Assembly (NCBI RefSeq): GCF_014164585.1
Contig: NZ_JACJFM010000019.1
Coordinates: 33,411 to 97,410, forward strand
Source: Oceanospirillum sediminis
GTDB taxonomy: Bacteria > Pseudomonadota > Gammaproteobacteria > Pseudomonadales > Halomonadaceae
Direction: 5' to 3'
DNA: 64,000 nt
Below are positions 8,848-18,617 of the stretch, in pieces. The position numbers and the translations under genes are program-made. Below the pieces are notes generated by a model, which worked only from the letters and a program-made list of their open reading frames with translations, was not told the origin of the DNA and did not search any database. Each line of letters starts with the position of its first letter. The first letter of the stretch is position 1.

Positions 8848-10149
8848 ATGGAACAACTTTTGAGCTTATGGCAGGGCTCGGGTCTTTACAATATGGGTTT
8901 TGGACAGCTGTCGATGATCCTCATCTGTCTGGTCCTGCTGTATCTGGCAATTGTAAAGAACTTCGAACCTCTGTTGCTGGTTCCAATCGGTTTTGGTGGC
9001 CTGCTGGCTAACATTCCTGAAGCCGGGCTGGCTTTGTCTGCTGCAGAGCAGGCTGTGCATATGGCCCAGCCAGAAGTACTGGCGTCAATTGCTCAGGTAC
9101 TGGGTGCCAATAGTACAGATCCTGAGGTTTTGCTGCATCTGGTGCACGACGCTAAGCCCAGCGCTTATGCGGCGGCTCAGCTGGCAGCCCAGGATGCGGG
9201 TTACTCGAATGGTATGCTGTACAGCTTCTATTCCGTAGCGATTGCCAGTGGTATTGCACCTCTGGTTATCTTTATGGGCGTGGGTGCTATGACTGACTTT
9301 GGTCCTTTGCTGGCCAACCCTAAGACTCTGTTCCTGGGGGCTGCTGCTCAGTTCGGTATCTTCGCAACTGTACTGGGTGCGGTAGGTCTGTCTGCTCTGG
9401 GGCTGATGGACTTCTCTGTGCAGCAGGCTGCGGCAATCGGTATTATCGGTGGTGCGGATGGCCCTACGTCTATTTATGTAGCAAGCCTGCTGGCACCTGA
9501 ATTGCTGGGTGCTATTGCAGTAGCATCTTACTCTTACATGGCTCTGGTGCCTCTGATTCAGCCGCCTATCATGCGCGCGCTGACGACGCCGGAAGAACGT
9601 AAGATTGAGATGGTTCAGCTGCGTACTGTATCTAAGACTGAGAAGATTGTATTCCCTCTGGTTCTGCTGATACTGGTCGCTTTGTTGCTGCCAGATGCAG
9701 CGCCACTACTGGGTATGTTCTGCTTCGGTAACCTGATGAAAGAAACGGGTGTTGTTGATCGTCTGAGTGATACGGCTCAGAACGCACTGATTAACATCAC
9801 AACGATTTTTCTGGGGCTGTCGGTCGGCTCTAAGCTGATGGCCGAGAAATTCCTGGCTGTAGAAACTCTGGGTATTCTGGCTCTGGGTATCGTAGCATTC
9901 GGTATTGGTACTGCTTGTGGTGTGATCATGGCGAAGCTGATGAATCGCGTGGTTGCGACTCCGGTGAACCCGCTGATTGGCTCTGCAGGTGTATCGGCTG
10001 TGCCTATGGCAGCACGTGTATCCAACAAACTGGGGCTGGAATACAATCCCCACAACTTCCTGCTCATGCACGCTATGGGCCCGAACGTTGCGGGTGTTAT
10101 CGGTTCCGCCGTTGCTGCAGGTGTGATGATCAAGTATCTGGGTGGGTAA
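8848..10149 (+). CDS. oadB: Oxaloacetate decarboxylase beta subunit, Na+ pump
   Basis: Integral membrane decarboxylase that releases CO2 from carboxybiotin and exports Na+. The 433-residue protein is hydrophobic throughout and carries the signature [20 protein letters not shown] (the Asp is essential in the family), plus GGLLANIP and [19 protein letters not shown]. It starts 30 bases after oadA with SD ACGAGG. A GC-rich hairpin ends the operon at 10178. The complex supplies a sodium gradient and makes pyruvate from oxaloacetate. Confidence 0.96.
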   Translation: MEQLLSLWQGSGLYNMGFGQLSMILICLVLLYLAIVKNFEPLLLVPIGFGGLLANIPEAGLALSAAEQAVHMAQPEVLASIAQVLGANSTDPEVLLHLVHDAKPSAYAAAQLAAQDAGYSNGMLYSFYSVAIASGIAPLVIFMGVGAMTDFGPLLANPKTLFLGAAAQFGIFATVLGAVGLSALGLMDFSVQQAAAIGIIGGADGPTSIYVASLLAPELLGAIAVASYSYMALVPLIQPPIMRALTTPEERKIEMVQLRTVSKTEKIVFPLVLLILVALLLPDAAPLLGMFCFGNLMKETGVVDRLSDTAQNALINITTIFLGLSVGSKLMAEKFLAVETLGILALGIVAFGIGTACGVIMAKLMNRVVATPVNPLIGSAGVSAVPMAARVSNKLGLEYNPHNFLLMHAMGPNVAGVIGSAVAAGVMIKYLGG

Positions 10150-10177
10150 TTTAACACCCTGATCATCTGAACCTCAG

Positions 10178-10209
10178 GAAGGCCTTGGAGTGAAAACTCC
10201 GAGGCCTTC
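10178..10209 (+). terminator. Hairpin after oadB
   Basis: A 13-position stem GAAGGCCTTGGAG / CTCCGAGGCCTTC (one G-T mismatch or wobble) with a 6-nt loop. The T-run after it is poor (TGCGTTT), so it may work partly as an mRNA 3' end protector. Confidence 0.7.
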
Positions 10210-10335
10210 TGCGTTTATAGCTGTTGCTATTTATGTGTCTGATTTGTAAAAACACCTGAATATCCACTCTATTAAGCATTTTCACTCAGGTAAGATAACG
10301 CCATAATAGGCATTCATTCTGAGTAAGCGATAGTC

Positions 10336-11607
10336 ATGGATCTGTTAACGACTTTTTCTCCTCTCACACTGGTGGTGATACTGATTATTGTCAGCCTGAC
10401 CATCTATTTTCATGGGCCGGTTTACTCTCTGAGAACGGTCAATGTGGCACCTTCTATTCTGACCAGTATTGGTATTTTTGGTACATTCCTTGGTGTTGCA
10501 CTGGGTTTAATGGATTTTGATTCCACTGATATTGAAGGCAGTGTTCCACCTCTGATTGAAGGTCTTAAAACGGCGTTCTGGTCTTCTATTGCCGGTTTGT
10601 TAGCAGCGATGACAATTAAGTTACGTCATGTTCTGAATCATGTACGTAACTATGAGACAGAAACAAAATATACCGGAGCGACAGTAGATGACCTGGCGAC
10701 TCTGCTGGGAGATATTCGCCTGATTCTTAATAACTCAGGGCTGGCAGATATCGGGGCGCGAATGGAGTCCTCAACGCAAGGGCTGGAGCGGCATCTGGGC
10801 AGACTTGAACAGGTTATCGGTCAGTATCAGCAGGAAATGGTGGATGCTAACAGTCATGCTCTGACGTCTGCTATTTCTGATCTCATGAATAGCTTTAACG
10901 ATAAGATTACGGTGCAGTATGGTGATAATTTTCGTCAGTTGAATGAAGCCGTTGGTCTGATGGTACAGTGGCAGGACAATTATAAAGGTGAGCTGGCTAA
11001 GCTGCTGGAGCAGCAGAAAGCTAATGGGGATGTGCTGGATAAAGCAACCGATGCCTACAGAACTATGGTACAGCATACCCAGGCGTTTAATGATGTGTCC
11101 GAGAAGCTGGGTGATGTTATGTCAGGTCTTCAGCAACAATCTGATTCATTGGGTGCATATCTGGAGAGTCTGGCTAATCTGGTCAGTAAAGCATCGGATG
11201 GTCTGCCAGCACTGGAGGGGCGTGTTATGGCACTGACAGAAGAATTGGCAGCAGGCATCAGTGAAAGCCATCGTCAGATGAATCATCTGCTAACTCAGAC
11301 CGCGGATACTATTGAGCAGACGGTGATTACAGTGAATCAGCAGCTGGTGGATGATATGCAGAAAGTGAATGCCAGTCAGAATGATATGCTTGTCAGAATG
11401 CTGGACAGAAATGAACAACAGCTGGTGCGTATGGATAGTGCGATGGAGAAAGAACTGACTCATGCTTTACAGACGTTTGGTTGTCAATTGACTGCGCTGT
11501 CTGAGAAGTTTGTCAGTGATTATCTGCCACTGACTGAAAAGCTGAAAAAAGTGGTTGAAATGGCTGGTCGTTTGCCGGATCAGGCTGAGCGGAAGGGTAA
11601 GTCGTGA
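10336..11607 (+). CDS. MotA/TolQ/ExbB-like channel protein with coiled-coil tail (ZorA-like)
   Basis: 423 residues. Membrane segments lie at about 8-26, 39-59 (SILTSIGIFGTFLGVALGL) and 76-95 (KTAFWSSIAGLLAAMTIKL); the last two with the intervening PPLIEG are the MotA/TolQ/ExbB proton-channel signature. From about 120 to the C-terminus the protein is a long, Gln-rich, coiled-coil-forming cytoplasmic region. This order (three TMs then a coiled-coil tail) is that of ZorA, whose pentamer surrounds a ZorB dimer to make an ion-driven motor; the tail here is shorter than in type I ZorA. It overlaps the next gene by 4 bases (GTGA). The function as a motor is inferred; a housekeeping role is also possible. 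Confidence 0.82.
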   Translation: MDLLTTFSPLTLVVILIIVSLTIYFHGPVYSLRTVNVAPSILTSIGIFGTFLGVALGLMDFDSTDIEGSVPPLIEGLKTAFWSSIAGLLAAMTIKLRHVLNHVRNYETETKYTGATVDDLATLLGDIRLILNNSGLADIGARMESSTQGLERHLGRLEQVIGQYQQEMVDANSHALTSAISDLMNSFNDKITVQYGDNFRQLNEAVGLMVQWQDNYKGELAKLLEQQKANGDVLDKATDAYRTMVQHTQAFNDVSEKLGDVMSGLQQQSDSLGAYLESLANLVSKASDGLPALEGRVMALTEELAAGISESHRQMNHLLTQTADTIEQTVITVNQQLVDDMQKVNASQNDMLVRMLDRNEQQLVRMDSAMEKELTHALQTFGCQLTALSEKFVSDYLPLTEKLKKVVEMAGRLPDQAERKGKS

Positions 11608-12359
11608 ATCGTCTGGATCAGCCTCAGAGTGAGGATGATAACCTGAATGCTGAAGAAGGGGCTCATTGGGTTGCGGTCAGTGACCTTATGGCCGGGCTGA
11701 TGATGGTTTTTCTGCTGGTTGCTGTGGCTTATATGGTCATTCTGGAACGGGAGACTGAGAAAATTAAGCAGGTGGCCCTGCTGTATCAGAATCTTAGGGA
11801 ACAGCTGTACCAGGATCTGTATCAGGAATTTAAAGATGATCTGCCACGCTGGGGGGCTGAGCTTAAAGCTGAAGATCTGAGTCTGCAATTCTATAATACT
11901 GACGTCATGTTTGACCTGGGTAAATCGTCTTTACAGCCTGAGTTTAAAGAGATTCTGGCAGATTTTTTCCCCCGTTATACCCGGATTATTACTTCAGAAA
12001 AATATCGGGATGATATTTCGGAAGTGCGTATAGAAGGGCATACATCCAGTGACTGGACTAATGCCAGAACACCTGATCAGGCTTATATCAATAATATGCG
12101 CCTGTCTCAGGCCCGGACGCGCTCTACTCTGGGGTATTTGCTGGCCTTGCCTGAGGTGGAGTATGAGAAAGAGTGGCTGAAAGCTCAACTGACAGCCAAT
12201 GGTTTATCCTCTTCCCGGTTGGTGCTTAATGATGATCGCTCAGAAAATGGTGAGCGATCAAGGCGAGTGGAATTCAGGCTGGTGACAGACGCGGATTCCA
12301 GGATTCGGGAAATTTTGCAGGAGTTTCTGGATGATGACAGAGGTGTGGCTGAACAATGA
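11604..12359 (+). CDS. MotB/OmpA-like peptidoglycan-binding stator protein (ZorB-like)
   Basis: 251 residues starting with GTG inside the stop of the preceding gene. A short cytoplasmic N-terminus is followed by one membrane helix (about 25-46) that begins SDLMAGLMMVF with Asp27 in the place of the ion-binding Asp of MotB/ZorB. Residues 90-235 form an OmpA/MotB peptidoglycan-binding domain: FDLGKSSLQPEF, VRIEGHTSSD, a LSQAR segment and SRRVEF at the end. Together with its neighbour it should form an inner-membrane ion-driven complex anchored to the cell wall (family knowledge plus inference). Its stop overlaps the third gene by ATGA, so all three are translationally coupled. Confidence 0.85.
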   Translation: MNRLDQPQSEDDNLNAEEGAHWVAVSDLMAGLMMVFLLVAVAYMVILERETEKIKQVALLYQNLREQLYQDLYQEFKDDLPRWGAELKAEDLSLQFYNTDVMFDLGKSSLQPEFKEILADFFPRYTRIITSEKYRDDISEVRIEGHTSSDWTNARTPDQAYINNMRLSQARTRSTLGYLLALPEVEYEKEWLKAQLTANGLSSSRLVLNDDRSENGERSRRVEFRLVTDADSRIREILQEFLDDDRGVAEQ

Positions 12360-12955
12360 AGCTTCCTGATTTTAATCGGTTTGAGCCTGTGCTGGATCTG
12401 CGTCGTCAGATGGCCGCAACTAAGACAGGTCATTTTGAACTGTTTGATCCGGACAGGCATCTGACGGGTGAAGAAAGGTCCAGACTGGAAAATCGAGGGG
12501 TCTCTGTAAAGCTGGACACTCTGCGTCTTCTTCCGGATATGACACTGGCGATTAAAAATGGCCGGGTGGTTGTCTTTGAAAAGGAAAAGCCTGTTGGAAA
12601 GAAGGCTTTTTTTCATCTCGCACTATGCCCTGAGCTGGAAGCATTGTCTGATAACGCTCTGATCGCTACGACCTGCCAGAGCTCTCCTTTTCCTGTATTG
12701 GCAGATAAAACACGGCGTAGTTTATCAGTATGTCCGGTATGTCTGGAGTTGCTTGGTTACAAAGGCTTCAGCCTGAACAGAAACCGGAGAATCCGGTACA
12801 GCGAACAGCTGATGAAGCACTTTGAGCTGGCAGATTTTTTCCGTTTATATCCTTTATATCCGGTGCGGCATGGCGTTCAGTTATCCGATGTGGCTCCTGC
12901 GGCATCTCTTCCCTCTTCTGGTTTACTCTCTTCAGCTCAGCGACGACGACGCTGA
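12356..12955 (+). CDS. Unknown protein with His/Cys zinc-type motif, third gene of ZorAB-like operon
   Basis: 199 residues; I do not recognise a named family. A candidate metal site is H87-x3-C91 followed by C126-x2-C129 in the context SVCPVCLELLGYKGF; C107 is a spare cysteine. The N-terminal 80 residues are mixed alpha/beta with no visible motif, the C-terminus is Pro/Ser-rich and ends in four arginines. No membrane segment or signal peptide, so it is probably cytoplasmic. The ATGA overlap with the MotB-like gene argues that it works with the two membrane proteins, in the position where Zorya systems carry their effectors. It does not look like ZorC, ZorD or ZorE, which are much larger. Confidence 0.75.
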   Translation: MKLPDFNRFEPVLDLRRQMAATKTGHFELFDPDRHLTGEERSRLENRGVSVKLDTLRLLPDMTLAIKNGRVVVFEKEKPVGKKAFFHLALCPELEALSDNALIATTCQSSPFPVLADKTRRSLSVCPVCLELLGYKGFSLNRNRRIRYSEQLMKHFELADFFRLYPLYPVRHGVQLSDVAPAASLPSSGLLSSAQRRRR

Positions 12956-13224
12956 TCTGTCATAATTTAAAATGACTTTTCCTTATTTATGAATTAATTA
13001 TTGATTTGTCCCATATTCAGCGGCTGGCTTCGTGAGATAATGTCAGGTCTGCTGGTATTAAGTATGCCTGCCAGAGGACTCTTTGGTATGACTTATGCTT
13101 AATCAAAAAAAGTGATTCTGTTTTCAGAAGGATGTTATATCGGCACAGGGTATGAATTGCCGGATGAAAAATGAACTGAGAGCGGAATAGATGATAATTT
13201 AAACAAGAAATATCGCTAGTTCAT

Positions 13225-14229
13225 ATGGACCCTATTTACCTGAGTTTACTAACCATTTTGTTAATAATTCTGCTATATGGCAGTCGTCGGTTATCCCGCC
13301 TGAGCCAGACCAGGGAGGAGACGACCCATGTGGCTAAGGCTTATCTGGGTATTATTAATCAATATGTGATTACTTCCAGAACTGACCTGGATGGCATCAT
13401 TACGGATGTCAGTGATGCATTCTGTCAGGCATCCGGGTTTCACCGGCATGAACTGTTAGGTAAGAGCCATGCTGTTGTTCGTCACCCGGATACCGCGAAT
13501 AAAACCTATGCTTCGCTTTGGGATTCTATTGCCAGTGGTAAAGACTGGCAGGGCGAGATGTGTAATCAGCGTAAAGATGGCAGTACGTACTGGGTTCAGG
13601 CATCGATCACGGCTGATTATGATCTGTATGGTAATAAGATTGGCTATATTGCGGTGCATCAGGATATTACTGATCATAAAATGGTGATAGAGCTGTCGAT
13701 CCGAGATGCTCTGACAGGATTGTATAACCGAAGACACTTCAATCATTGTTTTGATCAGCTACTGCAGGATGCTCATGATAATGAACAGGCAATCAGTCTG
13801 ATGATTTTTGATGTCGATAACTTCAAGAAATATAACGATACCTATGGCCATCAGAAAGGGGATGATGTACTGAAAGAGACTGCTGCAGCGCTGCAGTATT
13901 GCACTCATGAAGGTGATGCTGCCTGCTTTCGTCTTGGCGGAGAAGAGTTTGCTATTGTTGCTTTACTTGATGAGGATGCTGCTGTTGCTCTTGCTGAGAA
14001 AGTCAGGGCTGAGATTGAGGCATTAAATATTGAGCATATTAATAATGCGGAGTTCGGTTGTGTAACAACCTCTGTTGGTGTGTATACCCATCCGTATGAT
14101 GGCTTTGCAGTACCAGAGGCTGATGAATTATTCAGGATTGCAGATCAGTGTTTGTATCGGGCTAAAGAGAGTGGGCGTAATCAGGTGGGTAAACCAGAAA
14201 AAGAGAGTGATAGCATAGAATTGTTCTGA
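13225..14229 (+). CDS. PAS-GGDEF diguanylate cyclase
   Basis: 334 residues: one N-terminal membrane helix (about 4-20), a PAS domain (about 42-155, with SGFHRHELLGKSHAVVRHPD and the PAC-like IGYIAVHQDITD), then a GGDEF domain (160-320) with DALTGLYNRR and the active-site RLGGEEF (GGEEF at 238-242). It should make cyclic-di-GMP from two GTP in response to a signal at the PAS domain. The inhibitory RxxD site expected five residues before GGEEF is absent, so product inhibition there is unlikely. HPD in the PAS resembles aerotaxis-type PAS domains. It stands alone, 269 bases after the ZorAB-like operon, and ends in a shared terminator with rpoD. Confidence 0.93.
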   Translation: MDPIYLSLLTILLIILLYGSRRLSRLSQTREETTHVAKAYLGIINQYVITSRTDLDGIITDVSDAFCQASGFHRHELLGKSHAVVRHPDTANKTYASLWDSIASGKDWQGEMCNQRKDGSTYWVQASITADYDLYGNKIGYIAVHQDITDHKMVIELSIRDALTGLYNRRHFNHCFDQLLQDAHDNEQAISLMIFDVDNFKKYNDTYGHQKGDDVLKETAAALQYCTHEGDAACFRLGGEEFAIVALLDEDAAVALAEKVRAEIEALNIEHINNAEFGCVTTSVGVYTHPYDGFAVPEADELFRIADQCLYRAKESGRNQVGKPEKESDSIELF

Positions 14230-14264
14230 GCTGGTTTCTTCGAAAAAGTTGAATGAATCTGAAT

Positions 14265-14293
14265 AAAAAACCCCGCATATTGCGGGGTTTTTT
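14265..14293. terminator. Bidirectional terminator between the cyclase gene and rpoD
   Basis: CCCCGCA/TGCGGGG stem with a 3-nt loop, flanked by AAAAAA on the left and TTTTTT on the right, so it works for both converging genes. Confidence 0.93.
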
Positions 14294-14321
14294 ACACCTG
14301 GTTCAGGCTCATCTGTCGGCT

Positions 14322-16148
14322 TTATTCGTCGATAAAGCTTCTCAGATGCTCAGAGCGGGTCGGGTGGCGAAGTTTGCGTAACGCTTTAGCCTCAATCTGA
14401 CGAATACGCTCGCGAGTCACATCAAACTGTTTGCCTACCTCTTCCAGAGTATGGTCGGTATTCATATCAATACCAAAGCGCATACGCAGTACTTTAGCTT
14501 CACGTCCTGTCAGGCCGCCAAGTACAGAGCGAGTGGCTTCAACCAAGCCTTCTCCAGTGGCTGAATCCACCGGAGACTCCATTGCGGTATCTTCGATAAA
14601 ATCACCCAGATGGGAATCTTCATCATCACCAATTGGCGTTTCCATCGAAATAGGCTCTTTCGCAATTTTCAGAACCTTGCGAACCTTATCTTCAGGCATT
14701 TCCATGCGTTCACCCAGCTCTTCAGGTGTAGGCTCGCGGCCCATTTCCTGCAGCATCTGGCGTGATACGCGGTTCAGTTTATTGATTGTTTCAATCATAT
14801 GAACCGGAATACGAATGGTGCGAGCCTGATCGGCAATAGAACGGGTAATTGCCTGACGAATCCACCAGGTTGCATAAGTCGAGAACTTATAACCCCGGCG
14901 GTATTCGAATTTATCAACCGCTTTCATCAGGCCGATATTGCCTTCCTGAATCAGATCCAGGAACTGCAGTCCGCGGTTGGTATATTTCTTAGCGATAGAA
15001 ATTACCAGACGCAGGTTCGCTTCAACCATCTCTTTTTTGGCGCGACGAGCTTTTGCCTCACCGATAGACATACGACGATTAACTTCTTTGATCTCGTTAA
15101 GCGTCAGCTGAAGGTCCTGTTCAACGGTAGCGATTTTACGCTGAGCACGCAGAATATCAATGCGCTGCCTTTCCAGAGCGCGGGAATATTCTGGTTTATC
15201 AGACAGAATATTATCCAGCCATTCCTGGTTGGTCTCATTGCCCGGGAAGGAGGCAATGAATTCCTTACGGCTCATTCTGGCTTTACGCACACACAGCTGC
15301 ATGATACGGCGTTCCTGAGCACGGATGCCTTCCATGCTGCTGCGAACCCGATAAACCATCATCTCAAAGTATTTTGGTGTCAGCTTGATCGGAGCGAAGT
15401 GCTCTGCCAGAGCAGATTGTGCTGCGCGATACTGAGCGCTTTCTTTACCGTGCTGTTCCGCTGCAGCATATACTGCATTATTCAATTCTCTCAGACGCTC
15501 GAAACGAATACGGGCTTCTTCAGGATCAGGTCCACCGTCGCCTTCGTCATCGTCGTCATCATCGTCGTCATCGTCGTCAGCCAGATCGCTGGCGTCAATT
15601 TCTGCTTCCGGGATATCTTCCTCATCCCCGTCCGCATCAATATAACCAATCAGCAGATCACTCAAGCGACCTTCTTCTGTCTGACTTTCATCGTATGCTG
15701 CCAGAATGTCATCAATCTGGCCAGGCAGATAGGACAGGGAGTGCATAACCTGACGCAGACCTTCCTCAATGCGCTTGGCGATAACAATCTCGCCTTCACG
15801 GGTCAGAAGTTCTACGGTACCCATTTCACGCATATACATGCGGACAGGGTCAGTGGTACGACCAACGTCAGATTCTACAGCGGCCAGAGCGGCTACAGCT
15901 TCTTCTGCATCGGCTTCATCTGTTGATGAATCGCCATCGGTCATTAGCAGAGTTTCGGCATCGGGCGCTTCTTCAGAAACTGAAATCCCCATGTCGTTGA
16001 TCATGCGAATGATATCTTCAACCTGATCTGGATCAGATATATCTTCCGGCAGGTGATCATTTACTTCTGCGTAGGTGAGGTAGCCCTGCTCCTTACCGCG
16101 GGCAATCAGTTCCTTTAAGCGCGACTGTTGCTGCTCATTTCCAGCCAT
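14322..16148 (-). CDS. rpoD: RNA polymerase primary sigma factor sigma-70
   Basis: Directs RNA polymerase to housekeeping promoters. The 608 residues comprise region 1.1 (1-~80), region 1.2 [20 protein letters not shown], a nonconserved region with a run of 11 aspartates (about 190-203), region 2 ([20 protein letters not shown] and [20 protein letters not shown], the -10 and melting region), region 3, and region 4 with the helix-turn-helix [20 protein letters not shown]. Third gene of the rpsU-dnaG-rpoD operon, 131 bases after dnaG. An AGGG purine stretch precedes ATG. Confidence 0.98.
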   Translation of the reverse strand: MAGNEQQQSRLKELIARGKEQGYLTYAEVNDHLPEDISDPDQVEDIIRMINDMGISVSEEAPDAETLLMTDGDSSTDEADAEEAVAALAAVESDVGRTTDPVRMYMREMGTVELLTREGEIVIAKRIEEGLRQVMHSLSYLPGQIDDILAAYDESQTEEGRLSDLLIGYIDADGDEEDIPEAEIDASDLADDDDDDDDDDDEGDGGPDPEEARIRFERLRELNNAVYAAAEQHGKESAQYRAAQSALAEHFAPIKLTPKYFEMMVYRVRSSMEGIRAQERRIMQLCVRKARMSRKEFIASFPGNETNQEWLDNILSDKPEYSRALERQRIDILRAQRKIATVEQDLQLTLNEIKEVNRRMSIGEAKARRAKKEMVEANLRLVISIAKKYTNRGLQFLDLIQEGNIGLMKAVDKFEYRRGYKFSTYATWWIRQAITRSIADQARTIRIPVHMIETINKLNRVSRQMLQEMGREPTPEELGERMEMPEDKVRKVLKIAKEPISMETPIGDDEDSHLGDFIEDTAMESPVDSATGEGLVEATRSVLGGLTGREAKVLRMRFGIDMNTDHTLEEVGKQFDVTRERIRQIEAKALRKLRHPTRSEHLRSFIDE

Positions 16149-16279
16149 AGATACCCTATCTCAAAATAGTGCATAGAACGAGGTGAGAAAAATGCTAAGC
16201 TTTAAATTATAGCATTAAAAAGCACTTGACTTCCACTTTGTTCTAACATAAAGATCATTCAGTTAGCTGCTGCCCGGCT

Positions 16280-18133
16280 TTATTCCCCTTTGGCAGGGTG
16301 TCTGGCCTGCAGCAGCATCACCAGCTCTTCTTTCTCGGATCTGGTCAGAGTCTGACCGGAGCGACTTTTGCTCATTAGTTCATCAAGACGACGGGCATTA
16401 TTGTGTTCTGCCCGCTTATGCTCCAGGGCATGGAGCCATGCTGTGAATTCTGATGCCAGTGTATCGGCAGGAATCAGAATATCTTCTGTTGCCAATCGGC
16501 CTAGTTGCTCTCCTTCCGGAGTGCCATACCAGTGGGCCAGGATACTCTGAGTGGAGGCTTCCGGGACAGAATTCAAGTATTCGGCCACTTTTTTCAGCAG
16601 AAAAGCGTGTGAGTCTGCCAGATTTTCCTCAATCAGGGTATTCAGGGTCTCCTGCTCACGGCTTTCCAATTGTGAAAGTATATCGGGTTTTCGAATCAGC
16701 CAGACCAGCAGTTTGTGTACATACTGTGCGGTATGGCTGGTCCCTGACTGGTCAGTATAGTCTGTCTGGTGACGGTAGTCGTCTTCAGGGGCTATGGACT
16801 CATGATAGTGATAGTCCACAGTCGGCGAATGCGCCGTCTGATCCAGCATCGGCATCAGGTGTTCGGTACTGATGCCTACCGTTTCTGCAAGCTTCTGGAT
16901 AAGCAGTGAGCGTAGCAAACCAGCCGGTATACGCTGCAATAGAGGAATTGCTTTCTGTTTCAGTTGCGCGCGTGCTTCTGGCTGCTGCAGATCGAGGCCC
17001 TGGCCCAGATGCCAGAACAGGTATTCTGATAGAGGTGCCGCCCTGACAATGCGTTGCTCAAACAAATTTTTGCCCACTTTCCCGATCAGAGAATCCGGAT
17101 CTTCTCCCTGGGGCAGAAATAAAAAGCGAGCCTGCCGGCCATCGGTCATATAGGGCAGTACATTATCCAGTGCCCGCTCGGCAGCTTTAATACCTGCTGA
17201 GTCACCATCAAAACAGAAAACAACTTCCGGAACCAGTTTAAACAATCGTTCCATATGATCTGAGGTGGCTGAAGTACCCAGGGTGGCCACAGCATAGTGA
17301 ATACCGGCCTGAGCCAGGGCTACCACGTCCATGTATCCTTCTACGACCAGTAAGCGTTCCAGGGAGCCCGACGTACGGGCTTCATAAAGGCCGTAGAGTT
17401 CTTTGCCTTTCTGGAACAGCGCTGTTTCCGGGGAGTTCAGATATTTGGGTTTGGCATCACCTAATACCCGGCCTCCAAAAGCGATCACTTTGCCACGCCA
17501 GTCTCTGATCGGAAACATAATGCGGTCACGAAAACGGTCATAGCTTCGTCCGCTATCTTCTTTTTTTACCAGTAGACCGAAGTTGATCTGTTCCTGCTCA
17601 TTGACTGATTTGCTGTTCAGATAATTTTTCAGCCCATCCCAGGCATCGGGAGCATAACCTATACCGAATTTCTGGACGGTATCCGGATTCAGTCCCCGGT
17701 GGTGAATGTAGTTTTGAGCCGCTGATGCATTGGCCGGGTCCTGAAGGTGGCGGATATAGAACTGGCTGGCCAGTTCCATAACCTCCAGGGATTTTTGCTG
17801 AATCTTACGTTGCTGTGCCTGTCGGGCATTTTCCTCTCTGGGAACATCCATACCCTGTTGTTTGGCCAGCTCCTCTATTGCTTCTACGAATGTCAGTTGA
17901 TCATGCTCCATCAGAAAACCGACGGCATTACCATGAGCTCCGCAACCGAAACAGTGATAGAACTGTTTATCCTGACTGACGGTAAAAGACGGTGTTTTTT
18001 CGTTATGGAACGGGCACAGGCCGTGCCAGTTCTGACCGCTTTTTTTCAGTTTGACGACAGAGGACACCACATCGACAATATCGGTGCGGGATACAAGATC
18101 GTCAATAAAGTATTCAGGAATACGTCCGGCCAT
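16280..18133 (-). CDS. dnaG: DNA primase
   Basis: Makes RNA primers for replication at the fork with DnaB. The 617 residues start with a CHC2 zinc domain (LCPFHNEKTPSF ... YHCFGCGAHGNAV), then the RNA polymerase core with Toprim motifs (LLVVEGYMDVVALAQAG, VVFCFDGDSAGIKAA) and a C-terminal helicase-binding domain (about 470-617). It is the second gene of the macromolecular synthesis operon; a terminator-like hairpin sits between it and rpsU. Confidence 0.97.
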   Translation of the reverse strand: MAGRIPEYFIDDLVSRTDIVDVVSSVVKLKKSGQNWHGLCPFHNEKTPSFTVSQDKQFYHCFGCGAHGNAVGFLMEHDQLTFVEAIEELAKQQGMDVPREENARQAQQRKIQQKSLEVMELASQFYIRHLQDPANASAAQNYIHHRGLNPDTVQKFGIGYAPDAWDGLKNYLNSKSVNEQEQINFGLLVKKEDSGRSYDRFRDRIMFPIRDWRGKVIAFGGRVLGDAKPKYLNSPETALFQKGKELYGLYEARTSGSLERLLVVEGYMDVVALAQAGIHYAVATLGTSATSDHMERLFKLVPEVVFCFDGDSAGIKAAERALDNVLPYMTDGRQARFLFLPQGEDPDSLIGKVGKNLFEQRIVRAAPLSEYLFWHLGQGLDLQQPEARAQLKQKAIPLLQRIPAGLLRSLLIQKLAETVGISTEHLMPMLDQTAHSPTVDYHYHESIAPEDDYRHQTDYTDQSGTSHTAQYVHKLLVWLIRKPDILSQLESREQETLNTLIEENLADSHAFLLKKVAEYLNSVPEASTQSILAHWYGTPEGEQLGRLATEDILIPADTLASEFTAWLHALEHKRAEHNNARRLDELMSKSRSGQTLTRSEKEELVMLLQARHPAKGE

Positions 18134-18201
18134 AGCGAATTATCATCTGACAGGCAATAAGGGTCCCGGTGTTTCCGGGTCTTATGGAATCGATAGAAAC
18201 G

Positions 18202-18236
18202 AAAAACGGCCACCTTATATAAAAGGCAGCCGCTTT
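18202..18236 (-). terminator. Internal terminator between rpsU and dnaG
   Basis: Read on the minus strand, the arms CGGC...AAGG and CCTT...GCCG pair around a small CA/CA internal loop and are followed by GTTTTT. An internal terminator at this place is an established feature of the E. coli macromolecular synthesis operon, where it lowers dnaG relative to rpsU. Confidence 0.65.
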
Positions 18237-18318
18237 AAACCCCTAAAAAGACAACCGTACAGGTCACTATCTTAAAAGACAGAATACCCGTGCTGTTGCT
18301 TTTAGAACTGCGCTAGTC

Positions 18319-18534
18319 TTAGTACAGACGCTCGAAACGCTTCTGCTCGCGCTGAACTTTCTTAGCGTGACGCTTAACTGCAGCGGCAGCTTTGCGCTTA
18401 CGAACCCATGTCGGCTTCTCGTAGAATTCACGACGACGTACTTCGGCTAAGATACCAGCTTTTTCACAAGAACGCTTGAAGCGACGCAGAGCAACGTCAA
18501 ACGGCTCGTTGTCTTTAACTTTAACAGCAGGCAT
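18319..18534 (-). CDS. rpsU: 30S ribosomal protein S21
   Basis: 71-residue basic ribosomal protein, [20 protein letters not shown]..., ending in the Arg/Lys-rich [11 protein letters not shown]. Standard length and sequence. SD AAGGTGGTGAG is strong. First gene of rpsU-dnaG-rpoD and divergent from tsaD, the common gammaproteobacterial order. Confidence 0.98.
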   Translation of the reverse strand: MPAVKVKDNEPFDVALRRFKRSCEKAGILAEVRRREFYEKPTWVRKRKAAAAVKRHAKKVQREQKRFERLY

Positions 18535-18580
18535 GAAAGACTCACCACCTTAAAAATAATAGGATTAAAAAAATTGAGAT

Positions 18581-18600
18581 ATGCTGCACACAGGCAGCAT
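18581..18600 (-). promoter_or_regulatory. Hairpin in the rpsU leader
   Basis: Perfect 7-bp stem ATGCTGC/GCAGCAT with a 6-nt loop, falling within the first 30 or so nucleotides of the transcript predicted from the promoter at 18618-18646. It may stabilise the mRNA 5' end or take part in control of the operon; no T-run follows. Confidence 0.45.
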
Positions 18601-18617
18601 GCCTTAGGGGGAGCATA

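Noticed and set aside
10336..12359. Calling the first two motor genes flagellar motA/motB or tolQ/exbB
   Set aside because: The long coiled-coil tail, three-helix topology, and OmpA-type partner fused to a single helix with no flagellar or Tol/Ton neighbours fit ZorA/ZorB better; I left the gene symbol blank because Zorya function is not shown.
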